Below, one piece after another: positions 9,357 through 19,258 of a stretch of 64,000 nucleotides of DNA; position 1 is the first letter of the stretch, and every line of letters starts with the position of its first letter. Under the pieces are notes generated by a model. The model did no database searches. It saw nothing but the letters and a program-made list of their open reading frames with translations, and was not told the DNA's origin. Source of the DNA: an uncultured Prevotella sp. GTDB lineage: Bacteria; Bacteroidota; Bacteroidia; Bacteroidales; Bacteroidaceae. The stretch is taken from NCBI GenBank assembly GCA_905233555.1, contig CAJODF010000006.1, positions 20,029-84,028 of the forward strand, read 5' to 3'. The translations under genes were made by a program, and so were the position numbers.

Positions 9357-11436
9357 TGCGTTTCAATAATGCATCAATTGTGGGCTCACTGCCTTTGAAT
9401 CGTTTATATAAGACCATCGGGTTTTCCGTACCGCCCTTCGAGAGGATGTTGTCACGGAAACGTCGTGCTATCGTCTGGTTGAAGATGCCGTGCTTCTTGA
9501 ATACGGCGAAGGCGTCGGCCTCAAGCACCTCCGCCCATTTGTAACTATAGTAGCCTGCGGCATAGCCACCGGCCATAATATGCGAGAACTGCACGGTCAT
9601 GCAGGTGTCGGGCAACTGCTTTGTCACCATAGCCTTCTGCCAGGCTTTTTTCTCGAAGGGGATAATATCATCGGTGAACTCATCTTTCCTAGTGTAATAG
9701 GCCATGTCGAGCAGACCGAAACTGACCTGTCGCAGACAGGCGTATGCCACATTGTAGTTACGGCTCCTGCGGATGCGGGCAATCAGTTCATCGGGGATGG
9801 GTTCGCCCGTCTGATAGTGGAAGGCGAAGGTGCGGAGGAACTCCTTTTCGATAGCGAAGTTCTCCATGAACTGCGAGGGCAGTTCCACGAAGTCCCACCA
9901 GACACTGGTGCCGCTGAGGCTCTCGAAACGGGTGTTGGCGAACATGCCGTGCAGGGAGTGCCCGAACTCGTGCAGGAAAGTCTCCACCTCGCCCAGTGTC
10001 AACAGGGCCGGCTTCTCTTCCGTAGGCTTAGTGAGGTTCATCACCACACTGACATGAGGTCTGATATTCTTGCAGTTGTCAGGACCGAAGGGCTTCTTCG
10101 TGTCGATGCGCTCCTTCCACTGACTCTGGTATTCCGTCATCCAGGCGCCGCCCTGCTTACCCTTACGGGGATGGAAATCGGCATAAAAGACTGCCAGATA
10201 CTCTCCGTTCTCGTCAAACACCTCGTAGGCCTTCACATCAGGATGATAGACGGGGATGTCCTTGTTCTCCTTGAAAATGATGCCATAGAGGCGGTTGGCC
10301 AGTCCGAACACGCCATCGATGACCTTCGACAATTCGAAATAGGGCCTCAGCATCTCAGCGTCGATATTGTATTTTTGCAACTGGAGTTTGTGTGAATAGA
10401 AACCGAAGTCCCAAGGTTTCAGTTCGAAGTCCCTGCCCTCCGTTTTCTTGGCCAGTTTCTCAATGGCAGCAACCTCTTTGATGGCGGTGGACTTATAGGC
10501 TACAATCAGGTCGTTGAGCAGTTTATAGACATTGCGGACGTTGCCTGCCATACGGTGTTTCAACACGTAATCGGCATAGGTCTTATGTCCCAGCAACTGT
10601 GCCAGTTCACGACGCAGGTTGATAAGTCGCTTGCAGATTTCCAGATTATTCTCCTCGTTGTCGTGGATACACTCCGTATTCTTGGCCATATACATCTGCT
10701 GACGGAGTTCACGCCGGCTGCTGTAGGTCATGAAAGGCGAATATGAGGGGGTATCAAGGGTGAACACCCATCCATCCATTCCCTGTTCCTTCGCAGCGAG
10801 TGCAGCCGCCTCACGGGCTGAATCAGGCAGTCCGTCGAGTTGTGCCTCGTCTGTAATATGGAGGGTAAAGGCCTTGTTCTCCTTCAACAGGTTCTGTGAA
10901 AACTGCAACCCAAGGATAGATGCCTCTTCCGTCAACTGGCGCAGGCGTTCCTTGCCAGCAGCATCCAGGAGTGCACCACTCCGCACAAAACCGTCGTAAC
11001 AGTTGTCGAGCAGCATTTTTTCTTCCGGTGTCAGTTTCCGGTGGTGTCGATGTACATACTTGATACGCTCAAATAACTTCTCGTTGAGCCGGATGTCATT
11101 GGCATGCTTCGTCAGGATGGGACTCATCTTCTGGGCCAAGGCATCCATATCGTCGTTGGTCTCTGCCGACAGCAGATTGAAGAAGATAGTACTGACACGA
11201 CCCAGCAGGTCGTAATAGCCCTCGCCGTCCTTCTCATCATCCACGCTGATAATAGTGTTGTCGAAGGTGGGTTTTGCAGGATTGTTTATAATCTTCTCTA
11301 TCTGTTCGTTGTCACGGCGGATACCCTCCATGAAGGCTTCTTCGTAGTCTTCCAGACGGATACGGTCAAAGGGCGCCGTGTCGTGCGGCGTATTGTATTT
11401 CTCGAAAAAGGGGTTGAGTCTTTTCTCTTCACTCAT
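9328..11436 (-). CDS. M3 family metallopeptidase (peptidyl-dipeptidase Dcp-like)
   Basis: HEFGHSLHG motif, full-length M3 architecture (702 aa). Confidence 0.95.
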   Translation of the reverse strand: MSEEKRLNPFFEKYNTPHDTAPFDRIRLEDYEEAFMEGIRRDNEQIEKIINNPAKPTFDNTIISVDDEKDGEGYYDLLGRVSTIFFNLLSAETNDDMDALAQKMSPILTKHANDIRLNEKLFERIKYVHRHHRKLTPEEKMLLDNCYDGFVRSGALLDAAGKERLRQLTEEASILGLQFSQNLLKENKAFTLHITDEAQLDGLPDSAREAAALAAKEQGMDGWVFTLDTPSYSPFMTYSSRRELRQQMYMAKNTECIHDNEENNLEICKRLINLRRELAQLLGHKTYADYVLKHRMAGNVRNVYKLLNDLIVAYKSTAIKEVAAIEKLAKKTEGRDFELKPWDFGFYSHKLQLQKYNIDAEMLRPYFELSKVIDGVFGLANRLYGIIFKENKDIPVYHPDVKAYEVFDENGEYLAVFYADFHPRKGKQGGAWMTEYQSQWKERIDTKKPFGPDNCKNIRPHVSVVMNLTKPTEEKPALLTLGEVETFLHEFGHSLHGMFANTRFESLSGTSVWWDFVELPSQFMENFAIEKEFLRTFAFHYQTGEPIPDELIARIRRSRNYNVAYACLRQVSFGLLDMAYYTRKDEFTDDIIPFEKKAWQKAMVTKQLPDTCMTVQFSHIMAGGYAAGYYSYKWAEVLEADAFAVFKKHGIFNQTIARRFRDNILSKGGTENPMVLYKRFKGSEPTIDALLKRNGIKTKKTG

Positions 11437-11524
11437 AACATACTTTACTTTTCAGCGTGCAAAAATACAAATAATTTCTGATTCCCAAAAGGTTTTACGC
11501 ATTAAAAAAGTTGAAAGCCGCTCT

Positions 11525-12199
11525 CTACGACATGAGAATACGCTCCAGTAAGGGGATTTCAATACGGCCTCGGTGCAATATGATCAGTCCGTCTGCCTGC
11601 ATCTCGTTCAATACACGACTTACATTCAAACGACTATCGTTCAATTCGCCAGCCAATTGGTTCATCAGGATATGGAACATCTTAGGACCTGCAGGATAGA
11701 CACTGTGTTGGACAAAGAACCTGATCAGCCGTTCACGAAGCGACTGGGGATAATGGCGCCAGTACTGGCGGGCCAGTTTCTGGGTCTGGGTGGCAAAGAT
11801 ATTGAGGAGATTCAGCCGGAACACTAGGAAATCTTCGGAGAGTCGGACCACCTCGTCTTTCCCTATGGTGATGAAGTTGGTATCCGTCTGAGCCAAAATG
11901 GTTTGTGTATAACGCTGCTGGTAGCCGAAGATGGCTTCCGGCTGGAGAATATACGGCGCCTGCATCTGTTCGATGACGGTATAGGAGTGATCGTCGGAAC
12001 GGCTCTCTACGCGAATGGTGCCATTGATCAGGAAATATAGGTGGGTACAGGCGGCACCCTCCTTGACCACAGTCTTTCCCTGCTGTACCTTGACAAAGCC
12101 GAAGCGGGTATGCCCCGCCACTAGTTCGAGGTCATCGCGGCTCATACCCTGAAACAGGGAGAACTGGAGCAGTTTGTCGTATATCTGCAGGGTTGCCAT
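11525..12199 (-). CDS. Crp/Fnr family transcriptional regulator
   Basis: Cyclic-nucleotide-binding-like N-terminus and C-terminal HTH (QLAGELNDSRLNVSRVLNEMQADGLI). Confidence 0.88.
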   Translation of the reverse strand: MATLQIYDKLLQFSLFQGMSRDDLELVAGHTRFGFVKVQQGKTVVKEGAACTHLYFLINGTIRVESRSDDHSYTVIEQMQAPYILQPEAIFGYQQRYTQTILAQTDTNFITIGKDEVVRLSEDFLVFRLNLLNIFATQTQKLARQYWRHYPQSLRERLIRFFVQHSVYPAGPKMFHILMNQLAGELNDSRLNVSRVLNEMQADGLIILHRGRIEIPLLERILMS

Positions 12200-12209
12200 C
12201 GTCTCTCTC

Positions 12210-13226
12210 CTACTCTACAATCTTTTCTTTCAACGAAGGCGAGAACCATACCGCCATCTCTCCGCGTTCGTCGCTGTATATGAAATAAGCCATCAGTTCC
12301 GGATGCCTTTCCAACAATTTCCGGGCCTGATCGATACCCATCACCATAAACGAAGTGGCGTAGGCATCGGCGGTGGTGCAGTCATTGGCCAGCACGGTAG
12401 CTGACAACAGGCTGTGCTGCACAGGATAGCCCGTTTTTGGATCGATTGTATGGGCAAACTTCTTGCCACCTTTATAATAAAATCTGCGATAGTTGCCACT
12501 GGTAGCCATCGCCTTATCGGTCACATTGAGTATTGTCTGTATCTCGCCACTTACCGAGAGGGAGTCGTCGGTAGGCTTTGTCACACCGATCTTCCACGGC
12601 AGGCGCTGGGCATTCACGCCACTGGTCACAATCTCACCACCGATTTCCACCATGAAGTTCTTCACACCGCGATGACGGAGATAGTTGGCGATGACATCAG
12701 TACCATAGCCTTTGGCTATCGCAGAGCAGTCGAGCATCATCCTCGGGTCTTGTTTGTTGATTCTCCCATCCACCAGTGAGACCTTCTTGTAGCCCACTAT
12801 CTGGCGGAGACTATCCACCTGCTGACGAGTAGGTTCAATGCCGTTCTTGAAGCCGAAGCCCCAGGCATTCACCAGCGGGGCCACCGTGATATCGAAGGCG
12901 CCCTCCGTATCCTCAGATACAGCCATTGCCTTTTTGAATACCGTCAGAAACATCTCATCGAGTTTGACTTCTTTGTTTTGGTTGACAGCAGTGATGATAC
13001 TCTGCTCATTGAATGGCGAAAGGGAATGATCTACCTTCTGTAACTCGGCCATAATGCCTTCGTTCAAATCAGAGTCACACTGGTAGGTCAGATTATAAAC
13101 CGTTCCGAAAACCAGACCTGTATTTTTCTGGTAAGGCATGTTCTGCTGCTGACGGATAATCAGCACTGTGCCTATAATCAGAAGCAACAGGAAAGGCAGT
13201 TGCCAGATCAGTTTCTTCTTGTTCAT
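12210..13226 (-). CDS. apbE: FAD:protein FMN transferase
   Basis: ApbE family motifs including CSAIAKGYGTD, EIGGEI and HTIDPKTGYP. Confidence 0.93.
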   Translation of the reverse strand: MNKKKLIWQLPFLLLLIIGTVLIIRQQQNMPYQKNTGLVFGTVYNLTYQCDSDLNEGIMAELQKVDHSLSPFNEQSIITAVNQNKEVKLDEMFLTVFKKAMAVSEDTEGAFDITVAPLVNAWGFGFKNGIEPTRQQVDSLRQIVGYKKVSLVDGRINKQDPRMMLDCSAIAKGYGTDVIANYLRHRGVKNFMVEIGGEIVTSGVNAQRLPWKIGVTKPTDDSLSVSGEIQTILNVTDKAMATSGNYRRFYYKGGKKFAHTIDPKTGYPVQHSLLSATVLANDCTTADAYATSFMVMGIDQARKLLERHPELMAYFIYSDERGEMAVWFSPSLKEKIVE

Positions 13227-13915
13227 ATATCAATTATTACATTGAATGTGCCATCAAGGCGGGTGTCTTCCTCAAGACCATAGCCTGGCACATACCAGGT
13301 ACGTCCCATGATACCGTCCTTATGTGCGATACGACGCTTGTACCTGACGCTCCATCCCAAGTGCAACGGACCGAAAATCTTCGCATCTACACCCAGCACG
13401 GCCTCTAACCAGTGGTAATTGCAAGGCTCATCCTTCACGCCAAAGGGCGTATCCCACTTCCAATACGGATCAACGAGGTCCTTACAGTCAATATCCACCT
13501 TATATGAAGTGAATGCATAGCGCAGACCGCCATATAGGCGATACGGCCCATGCTTATCTCTCAGCAGATTCTTGTCGATACCGATACGGAAGTACGGTGC
13601 CTGCGTCTTATAGGAAATATTCGTCACTTCGTCCGTCTCATGGTTGGCCTTGCCGTAACCGATCTCCACAATCGGAAACCATTCGTCGTGTATGTTCAGC
13701 CGGAACGCCCCCTCATATGCCCCGTGATCGGACAACTGCATCATGGCAACACTCACTAAGTCAAAGGAGACAGCGAAGCCACGGAACGTCGGGATGGAGT
13801 CCTTCTGCAACGAGAAGAACTTCCACTGAGCCGAAGCACCTGCCGCCGACATCAGCAACAGCAGACTAATCGTCGCTCTTCGGAACGAGACGGAAATGGA
13901 TGGTCGTCTGGTCAT
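13223..13915 (-). CDS. DUF6048-like outer-membrane protein
   Basis: Signal peptide and beta-barrel-like sequence; position between apbE and the DUF6452-like gene. Confidence 0.65.
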   Translation of the reverse strand: MTRRPSISVSFRRATISLLLLMSAAGASAQWKFFSLQKDSIPTFRGFAVSFDLVSVAMMQLSDHGAYEGAFRLNIHDEWFPIVEIGYGKANHETDEVTNISYKTQAPYFRIGIDKNLLRDKHGPYRLYGGLRYAFTSYKVDIDCKDLVDPYWKWDTPFGVKDEPCNYHWLEAVLGVDAKIFGPLHLGWSVRYKRRIAHKDGIMGRTWYVPGYGLEEDTRLDGTFNVIIDI

Positions 13916-14345
13916 AAGTTACTGATCTGTTTAGAAGTATAAGTGAGTCCATGGCATGACGGGTATATTGTACATCGGTGATTTCGTGAAAGAATGATGC
14001 ATTACAATCGACGGATTCGAAATGAGGGATATCGTCTTTCTTCATCCAGACCGTGTCAACCACCGTCGTATCCTTGTTCTTAAAGCGGAAAAAGAGCACA
14101 TCTTCTGGATGGGAATAACTGGCAGGAAGACTGAATTCCGACTTGCCAGACAGCCTATTGAGTACCACAATCTCTCCGCTTTTCTGTATGGATATGATTG
14201 TCAGGGAATCGGTGAGCGTCAGAGCCTTCCCCGCCTTATCACGGATCACATACTGCACAGAGATGGTGCTCAGCAACGGACAGTCAATGGTAGAACAAGA
14301 TGCCAGCCATACAACAATGCAGAAAAAGAGCAGCAGTTTTCTCAT
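13866..14345 (-). CDS. DUF6452-like lipoprotein
   Basis: Lipobox LASC; overlaps the downstream DUF6048-like gene. Confidence 0.6.
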   Translation of the reverse strand: MRKLLLFFCIVVWLASCSTIDCPLLSTISVQYVIRDKAGKALTLTDSLTIISIQKSGEIVVLNRLSGKSEFSLPASYSHPEDVLFFRFKNKDTTVVDTVWMKKDDIPHFESVDCNASFFHEITDVQYTRHAMDSLILLNRSVTYDQTTIHFRLVPKSDD

Positions 14346-15298
14346 ATCGTTTCCTCGATTTGGTAGTCATTGCGACCACTCGACGAACGACTCACCAAGT
14401 CGGCCACAAAACCCGTCAGGAACAACTGCGTACCGATGATCATCATCGTCAGGGCGATATAGAAATAGGGAGAATCTGTCACTAAGCGCTGCGGGATATG
14501 GTTATAGAGGCACCAGAGTTTGTCGGCGCCGATGCAGGCCGCTGCAACAAAGCCTACGAAGAACATCAGTGTGCCGAGGAATCCGAACACATGCATCGGC
14601 TTCTTGCCGAAAGTGCTCAGAAACCAGAGCGTCAGCAGGTCGAGGTAGCCGTTCACGAAGCGGTTCAGTCCCATGAACTTCGACGAGCCGTACTTACGGG
14701 CCTGATGCTGTACAACCTTCTCACCGATCTTGTTGAAGCCGGCATTCTTGGCCAGATAGGGAATGTATCGATGCATCTCGCCATAGACCTCAATATTTTT
14801 CACCACTGCCTTGCGATAGGCTTTCAGTCCGCAATTGAAGTCGTGCAGGTTCTTGATGCCGCTCACCTTACGGGCTGTAGCATTGAAGAGTTTCGTGGGC
14901 AGCGTCTTCGACAATGGATCGTAGCGTTTTTGCTTATAGCCACTCACCAAATCGTAGCCCTCTTCTTTGATCATCATATAGAGTCCGGGAATCTCGTCGG
15001 GCGAATCCTGCAGGTCGGCATCCATCGTGATTACCACATCGCCCTGCGCCTGTTCAAAGCCACAGTAAAGTGCAGGACTTTTGCCATAGTTACGACGGAA
15101 CTTGATGCCTTTCACCACATCAGGTTGCTTCTGGTTCAGTTCGTTGATGATCTCCCACGAGCGGTCCGTAGAACCGTCATTGATGAAGATGACCTCATAA
15201 CTAAAGCCATTCTCCTTCATCACCCGCTCTATCCACTCGTAGAGTTCCGGTATCGATTCCTCCTCATTAAACAGAGGTATAACCACTGATATATCCAT
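14342..15298 (-). CDS. Glycosyltransferase family 2 with C-terminal TM helices (DPM1/ArnC-like)
   Basis: SVVIPLFNEEESIPELY, FINDGSTDRS, DADLQDSPDEIP. Confidence 0.92.
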   Translation of the reverse strand: MDISVVIPLFNEEESIPELYEWIERVMKENGFSYEVIFINDGSTDRSWEIINELNQKQPDVVKGIKFRRNYGKSPALYCGFEQAQGDVVITMDADLQDSPDEIPGLYMMIKEEGYDLVSGYKQKRYDPLSKTLPTKLFNATARKVSGIKNLHDFNCGLKAYRKAVVKNIEVYGEMHRYIPYLAKNAGFNKIGEKVVQHQARKYGSSKFMGLNRFVNGYLDLLTLWFLSTFGKKPMHVFGFLGTLMFFVGFVAAACIGADKLWCLYNHIPQRLVTDSPYFYIALTMMIIGTQLFLTGFVADLVSRSSSGRNDYQIEETI

Positions 15299-15328
15299 AT
15301 CTTATTTTACTATTCAATTCTTCACTTT

Positions 15329-15868
15329 TCACTTCTTCACCACGCTGCGCTGCATCACCAGACTGATGGGGATGCCTAAGATAAAGCCCATGCATATGTT
15401 GATGGTCAACATGTTCAATGCATAGTCTATCGGACGGATATTAGCCATCTCATGCAGACTTTCATCGACCATCTGCTGCATACCATACTGCTGTAGCATC
15501 GCCTTTCCCTCCTCAGAGGTGACCATCTTGGAGAACTGACTCAGTAGGAAGCCATTGTCCATGAATGCGAAGTAGAGATACTGCACCACTGCGAAAAGGA
15601 TGCCCCCATAGAAGAATACCAATATTGTATAGGCGTAGCCACGACGGAATGAAATCAGTCCCTCGCGCCCATAGTCACGGAACTTAGCCAGACGCTTACC
15701 TACAAAGAAGGGGACGTAGAACAACAGCAAGACCGCCGCCAACCCTAACATCTGGTTTGACACACCTATTATATAAAATAAGAAGACCACTACCAGGAGC
15801 AGGGCGAGCAGAGCGCCGTCCTGACGGGCGAAAGCCTTCAACTGTATATATTCTGCAGGAGTCATCAT
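15329..15868 (-). CDS. DUF4199-like membrane protein
   Basis: Four predicted TM segments; size and organisation typical of the family. Confidence 0.65.
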   Translation of the reverse strand: MMTPAEYIQLKAFARQDGALLALLLVVVFLFYIIGVSNQMLGLAAVLLLFYVPFFVGKRLAKFRDYGREGLISFRRGYAYTILVFFYGGILFAVVQYLYFAFMDNGFLLSQFSKMVTSEEGKAMLQQYGMQQMVDESLHEMANIRPIDYALNMLTINICMGFILGIPISLVMQRSVVKK

Positions 15869-15957
15869 TTAACACTTAATGCTTATCGGGTGCAAAATTA
15901 CGCAATTTCCCGCACATAACGTGTGCTTTGCCTCAAAAAATCGTTAAAAAAGGGAAA

Positions 15958-15990
15958 CTTTTCACTTTTCACTTTTCACTTTTCACTTTT
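15958..15990. repeat. 7-bp tandem repeat (CTTTTCA)n
   Basis: acttttcacttttcacttttcacttttcactttt upstream of the SRP RNA promoter. Confidence 0.9.
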
Positions 15991-16038
15991 TTATCGTACC
16001 TTTGCACCCGCTTTTGGGCAAATCGCTCTTTTATACAC

Positions 16039-16134
16039 GGGTAAGTCCTGTACGGCCAGCTCCCTTTGAATCCCCCAGGGTGGGAACGCAGCAAGGGTAT
16101 TAGGTTGTAGCGGCGCGATACAGTCAGCTTACCC
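16039..16134 (+). ncRNA. ffs: Bacterial small signal recognition particle RNA
   Basis: Closing stem GGGTAAG/CTTACCC, inner CTGTA/TACAG, and domain IV-like ccctttgaatcccccagggtgggaacgcagcaaggg; TACCTTTG promoter upstream. Confidence 0.88.
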
Positions 16135-16138
16135 ACCC

Positions 16139-16212
16139 GCCTCTTTAGCTCAGTTGGCCAGAGCACGTGATTTGTAATCTCGGGGTCGTTGGTTCGAATC
16201 CGACAAGAGGCT
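16139..16212 (+). tRNA. tRNA-Thr (anticodon TGT)
   Basis: Acceptor GCCTCTT/AAGAGGC, D-arm TAGCTCAGTTGGCCAGAGCA, anticodon loop TTTGTAA, T-arm GTTGGTTCGAATCCGAC. Confidence 0.95.
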
Positions 16213-16220
16213 CTACCGGA

Positions 16221-16246
16221 GGATCGGCGAAAGCCAATCCTTTTTT
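16221..16246 (+). terminator. Intrinsic terminator after SRP RNA/tRNA-Thr
   Basis: ggatcggc-gaaa-gccaatcc followed by TTTTTT. Confidence 0.8.
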
Positions 16247-16249
16247 GGT

Positions 16250-17230
16250 TCAAAATTCAGGATTGGCAATTGCCAATCCTTTTTTTCGTGCTGGCTTGCC
16301 CGTCTCTGTGAGGGGGATTCGATCAACATGAAGATAGACGCGAGGCTGATGGTACTTGGGAAGAATGCACTCACAGACCTGACGCACTTCTTCTATCAGA
16401 CCTTCTGTCAGCAACACGACCACCTCACCAAACTTATCGTCCTGTCGCTTTGTAATCAGATACGGTTCGTACAAATGAGGACGCAACTGCCGTTCCACCT
16501 CCTCTGTCTGGATCTTGATGCCACCAGAACAGATGACATTATCCTTCCGCCCCTTTACCCGGAAAGTGCCATCTGGGTGCAACTCAGCGATATCATTAGT
16601 GACGAGGGTTGTGGCACACACCTCTGGGGCATCTATTACCAGACAGCCATCATCATTCAGACAAACCTTTACGGAAGGGAATGGCGTGTACCACTCAGAG
16701 GCATCTTGGCCGTTCAATCGGCGAAGAGCGATATGGGAAAGTGTTTCTGTCATCCCATAGGTGCTCCAGACGGCATTCGGAAAATCTTTCAATGAATTAG
16801 CGAGACTATCGTCAATAGCCCCGCCTCCGATAATCAGATGTCTGATCTGCATTAACCGTTCCCTCTCTTCAGCCACCTGTAAAGAATTATACATCTGTAA
16901 AGGCACCATCGCCGCAAAAGTAACATCCTGTGCCACCGCTAACGGATGTCCGGACGGCTCGACAGTAATCAATCTCAGTCCCCGTTCAATCGCACGTACC
17001 ACCATCATCTTCCCCGCTATATAGTCAAGCGACATACAGAGCAGGGCGGTGTCATCCTTCTTTAGTCCCAGAAAGTCATTGGTACGACGGGCAGAGGCCA
17101 ACATCCTACGTTTCTCTACCCACATCGGCTTAGGCTCTCCCGTACTACCACTGGTATGCACCAACACCGTTTCTGAAGCGTTATTCCACTCTTCAAGGAA
17201 TGCCTCTAGTGTCATCCTTTTACTTTCCAA
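16250..17230 (-). CDS. menE: o-succinylbenzoate-CoA ligase-like AMP-binding protein
   Basis: VHTSGSTGEPKPMWV, STYGMTETLSHIALR; next to menC and menB. Confidence 0.88.
   Translation of the reverse strand: MESKRMTLEAFLEEWNNASETVLVHTSGSTGEPKPMWVEKRRMLASARRTNDFLGLKKDDTALLCMSLDYIAGKMMVVRAIERGLRLITVEPSGHPLAVAQDVTFAAMVPLQMYNSLQVAEERERLMQIRHLIIGGGAIDDSLANSLKDFPNAVWSTYGMTETLSHIALRRLNGQDASEWYTPFPSVKVCLNDDGCLVIDAPEVCATTLVTNDIAELHPDGTFRVKGRKDNVICSGGIKIQTEEVERQLRPHLYEPYLITKRQDDKFGEVVVLLTEGLIEEVRQVCECILPKYHQPRVYLHVDRIPLTETGKPARKKGLAIANPEF
16259..16286 (+). terminator. Second intrinsic terminator, inside the menE 3' end
   Basis: Perfect 22-bp palindrome aggattggcaattgccaatcct followed by a T-run. Confidence 0.7.
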
Positions 17231-18234
17231 AGTTTATCTCCTCGGATCTCCAAACCCATATCGACATTGTCTGTAAAAAGTTGTCCTGTGCCTAATCCCT
17301 GTGGCATTCGGATATTGTCGCCATAGACCTCTGCGGCGAACTGGGCAATGGCGTTCAGGCCGATATTACTCTCAAGGGCCGAGGTTATCCACGAACCGAT
17401 GCTTTGTTCCCTGGCTACAGAAATCCACTCCCTGCACCCCAACATACCTCCATGTAATGAGGGTTTCAGGATAATGTATCTTGGTTTGATAACATTCAAC
17501 ATGTGGCGCTTCATCTCAGGGTCGTTAATGCCAATCAATTCCTCATCAAGGGCGATAGGCAGGGGCGACTCACGGCAGAGTTCCGCCATATAAGCCCATT
17601 GTCCAGCCTTGATGGGCTGTTCGATACTGTGGATGGCATATTGAGAAAGAAGTTCAAGTTTGTAAAGTGCCTCCTCATATAGGAAGGCCCCGTTGGCATC
17701 CAAGCGCAGTTCCACCTCGTGGAAACCGAACCGTTCCCGGATGCGCTTCACGAGGTCGAGTTCCTGGTCGAAGTCGATAGCCCCTATCTTCAGTTTCACG
17801 CAACGGAAACCCTGTTCCAGTTTTTGTTCCATGCGCTGGAGCATCTCCTCGTAACTCCCCATCCACACCAGTCCGTTGATGGGTATCCCCACTTCGCCTC
17901 GACTAAAGGCTGTATCGAAGAGTCTGTCGCCTCGATTAAGATTCTGTAGAGCCGTTTCAAGACCGAAGAGCATCGAAGGATAGTCTCTTAGTGTCTCGTA
18001 ATCAATCTGTTCCTTCTGACTGAAGTCCGAGCACACCTTATTTAATATACCAGCATATGCCTCATCGCCCATGGCATCACAACTGAGGTCAGGCAAGGGG
18101 GCACACTCTCCCACACCCTCATGCTGACCATCCAACAGATGAATCAGCCAGATCTTCCTGGTGGTATAGACCCCTCGCGACGTACCCGCAGGCTGCTTGA
18201 AGTGGAGCAGGCGCTCCTCTATACGATAGTCCAT
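17212..18234 (-). CDS. menC: o-succinylbenzoate synthase
   Basis: Enolase-superfamily KLKIGAIDFDQE, RLDANGAF, IALDEELIG. Confidence 0.9.
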   Translation of the reverse strand: MDYRIEERLLHFKQPAGTSRGVYTTRKIWLIHLLDGQHEGVGECAPLPDLSCDAMGDEAYAGILNKVCSDFSQKEQIDYETLRDYPSMLFGLETALQNLNRGDRLFDTAFSRGEVGIPINGLVWMGSYEEMLQRMEQKLEQGFRCVKLKIGAIDFDQELDLVKRIRERFGFHEVELRLDANGAFLYEEALYKLELLSQYAIHSIEQPIKAGQWAYMAELCRESPLPIALDEELIGINDPEMKRHMLNVIKPRYIILKPSLHGGMLGCREWISVAREQSIGSWITSALESNIGLNAIAQFAAEVYGDNIRMPQGLGTGQLFTDNVDMGLEIRGDKLWKVKG

Positions 18235-18236
18235 CC

Positions 18237-19094
18237 TTATGGCAATTTGGGATATTTCTTAAAGTCGGGCTTCCGTTTCTCGAGGAAGGCCTTGCCTCCT
18301 TCCTGCGCCTCGTCGAGGAAATAATAGAGCATCGTGCAGTCGCCCGCCAGTTCCTGAATACCAGCCTGTCCGTCGAGTTCGGCATTTAATCCGGCCTTGA
18401 TCATCCGGAGTGCCAACGGCGAACGTTCCATCATTGTCTCAGCCCACACCACACACTCGTCTTCGAGTCTTTCAATAGGTACCACCTTGTTCACCATACC
18501 CATCTGCTCGGCCTCCTTCGCCGTATATTGGCGACAGAGGAACCAAATTTCACGAGCCTTCTTTTGTCCTACGATACGGGCCAGATACGAAGAGCCGAAG
18601 CCTGCATCAAACGAGCCCACCTTGGGTCCCGTCTGTCCAAAGATGGCGTTCTCCGAAGCAATTGTTAGGTCGCAGACCAGATGGAGTACATGTCCACCCC
18701 CGATGGCATAGCCGTTCACCATGGCAATGACGGGTTTTGGCAGACGACGAATCTGCATCTGCACATCGAGCACAGAGAGACGGGGTACACCTTCCTCATC
18801 TACATAACCACCTCGCCCCTTCACATGCATGTCACCGCCCGAACAGAAGGCATGTTTCACATCGGCAAGCGTTTTCCCCTCAGGTATTTCCGACATGGCA
18901 CCAGTCAGTAGCACCACACTGATATCCTGCAACTCGCGACACTGTGCAAAGGCTTGTGACAACTCCCATGTTGTCTTCGGCGTAAAGGCATTGCGGTAGT
19001 GCGGACGGTTGATCGTAATCTTCGCAATCCCATTATACTCCTCGAAGAGAATCTCCTCGAACTCCCTAATCGTCTTCCATTGTCTCTTTTCCAT
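18237..19094 (-). CDS. menB: 1,4-dihydroxy-2-naphthoyl-CoA synthase
   Basis: [56 protein letters not shown]. Confidence 0.95.
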   Translation of the reverse strand: MEKRQWKTIREFEEILFEEYNGIAKITINRPHYRNAFTPKTTWELSQAFAQCRELQDISVVLLTGAMSEIPEGKTLADVKHAFCSGGDMHVKGRGGYVDEEGVPRLSVLDVQMQIRRLPKPVIAMVNGYAIGGGHVLHLVCDLTIASENAIFGQTGPKVGSFDAGFGSSYLARIVGQKKAREIWFLCRQYTAKEAEQMGMVNKVVPIERLEDECVVWAETMMERSPLALRMIKAGLNAELDGQAGIQELAGDCTMLYYFLDEAQEGGKAFLEKRKPDFKKYPKLP

Positions 19095-19135
19095 AATGCT
19101 TATACCTTATATATTAGGATGCAAAGATACTAAAA

Positions 19136-19163
19136 AGAAGTGATATGTGAGAAGTGAAAAGTG
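19136..19163. repeat. Heptamer-based repeat agaagtg-atatgtg-agaagtg-aaaagtg
   Basis: Read directly; near-identical to a segment inside menD (22824-22847). Confidence 0.85.
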
Positions 19164-19227
19164 AAAAAATTGTTGTCGCCATCTTATTTTTTTCTTAAAT
19201 CTTTACTCTTAATTCTTATTTTCTTCG

Positions 19228-19235
19228 TATCTTTG
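19228..19235 (+). promoter_or_regulatory. Bacteroidetes-type -7 box (TATCTTTG) for uraA
   Basis: Match to TAnnTTTG about 24 bp upstream of the ATG. Confidence 0.7.
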
Positions 19236-19258
19236 CAGGCAGATAAACGAATCAAATT

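Noticed and set aside
9490-10395. 301-aa plus-strand ORF
   Set aside because: Antisense to the M3 peptidase.
14498-15289. 263-aa plus-strand ORF
   Set aside because: Antisense to the conserved family 2 glycosyltransferase.
15969-16253. 94-aa minus-strand ORF
   Set aside because: Antisense to the SRP RNA and tRNA-Thr; no coding evidence.
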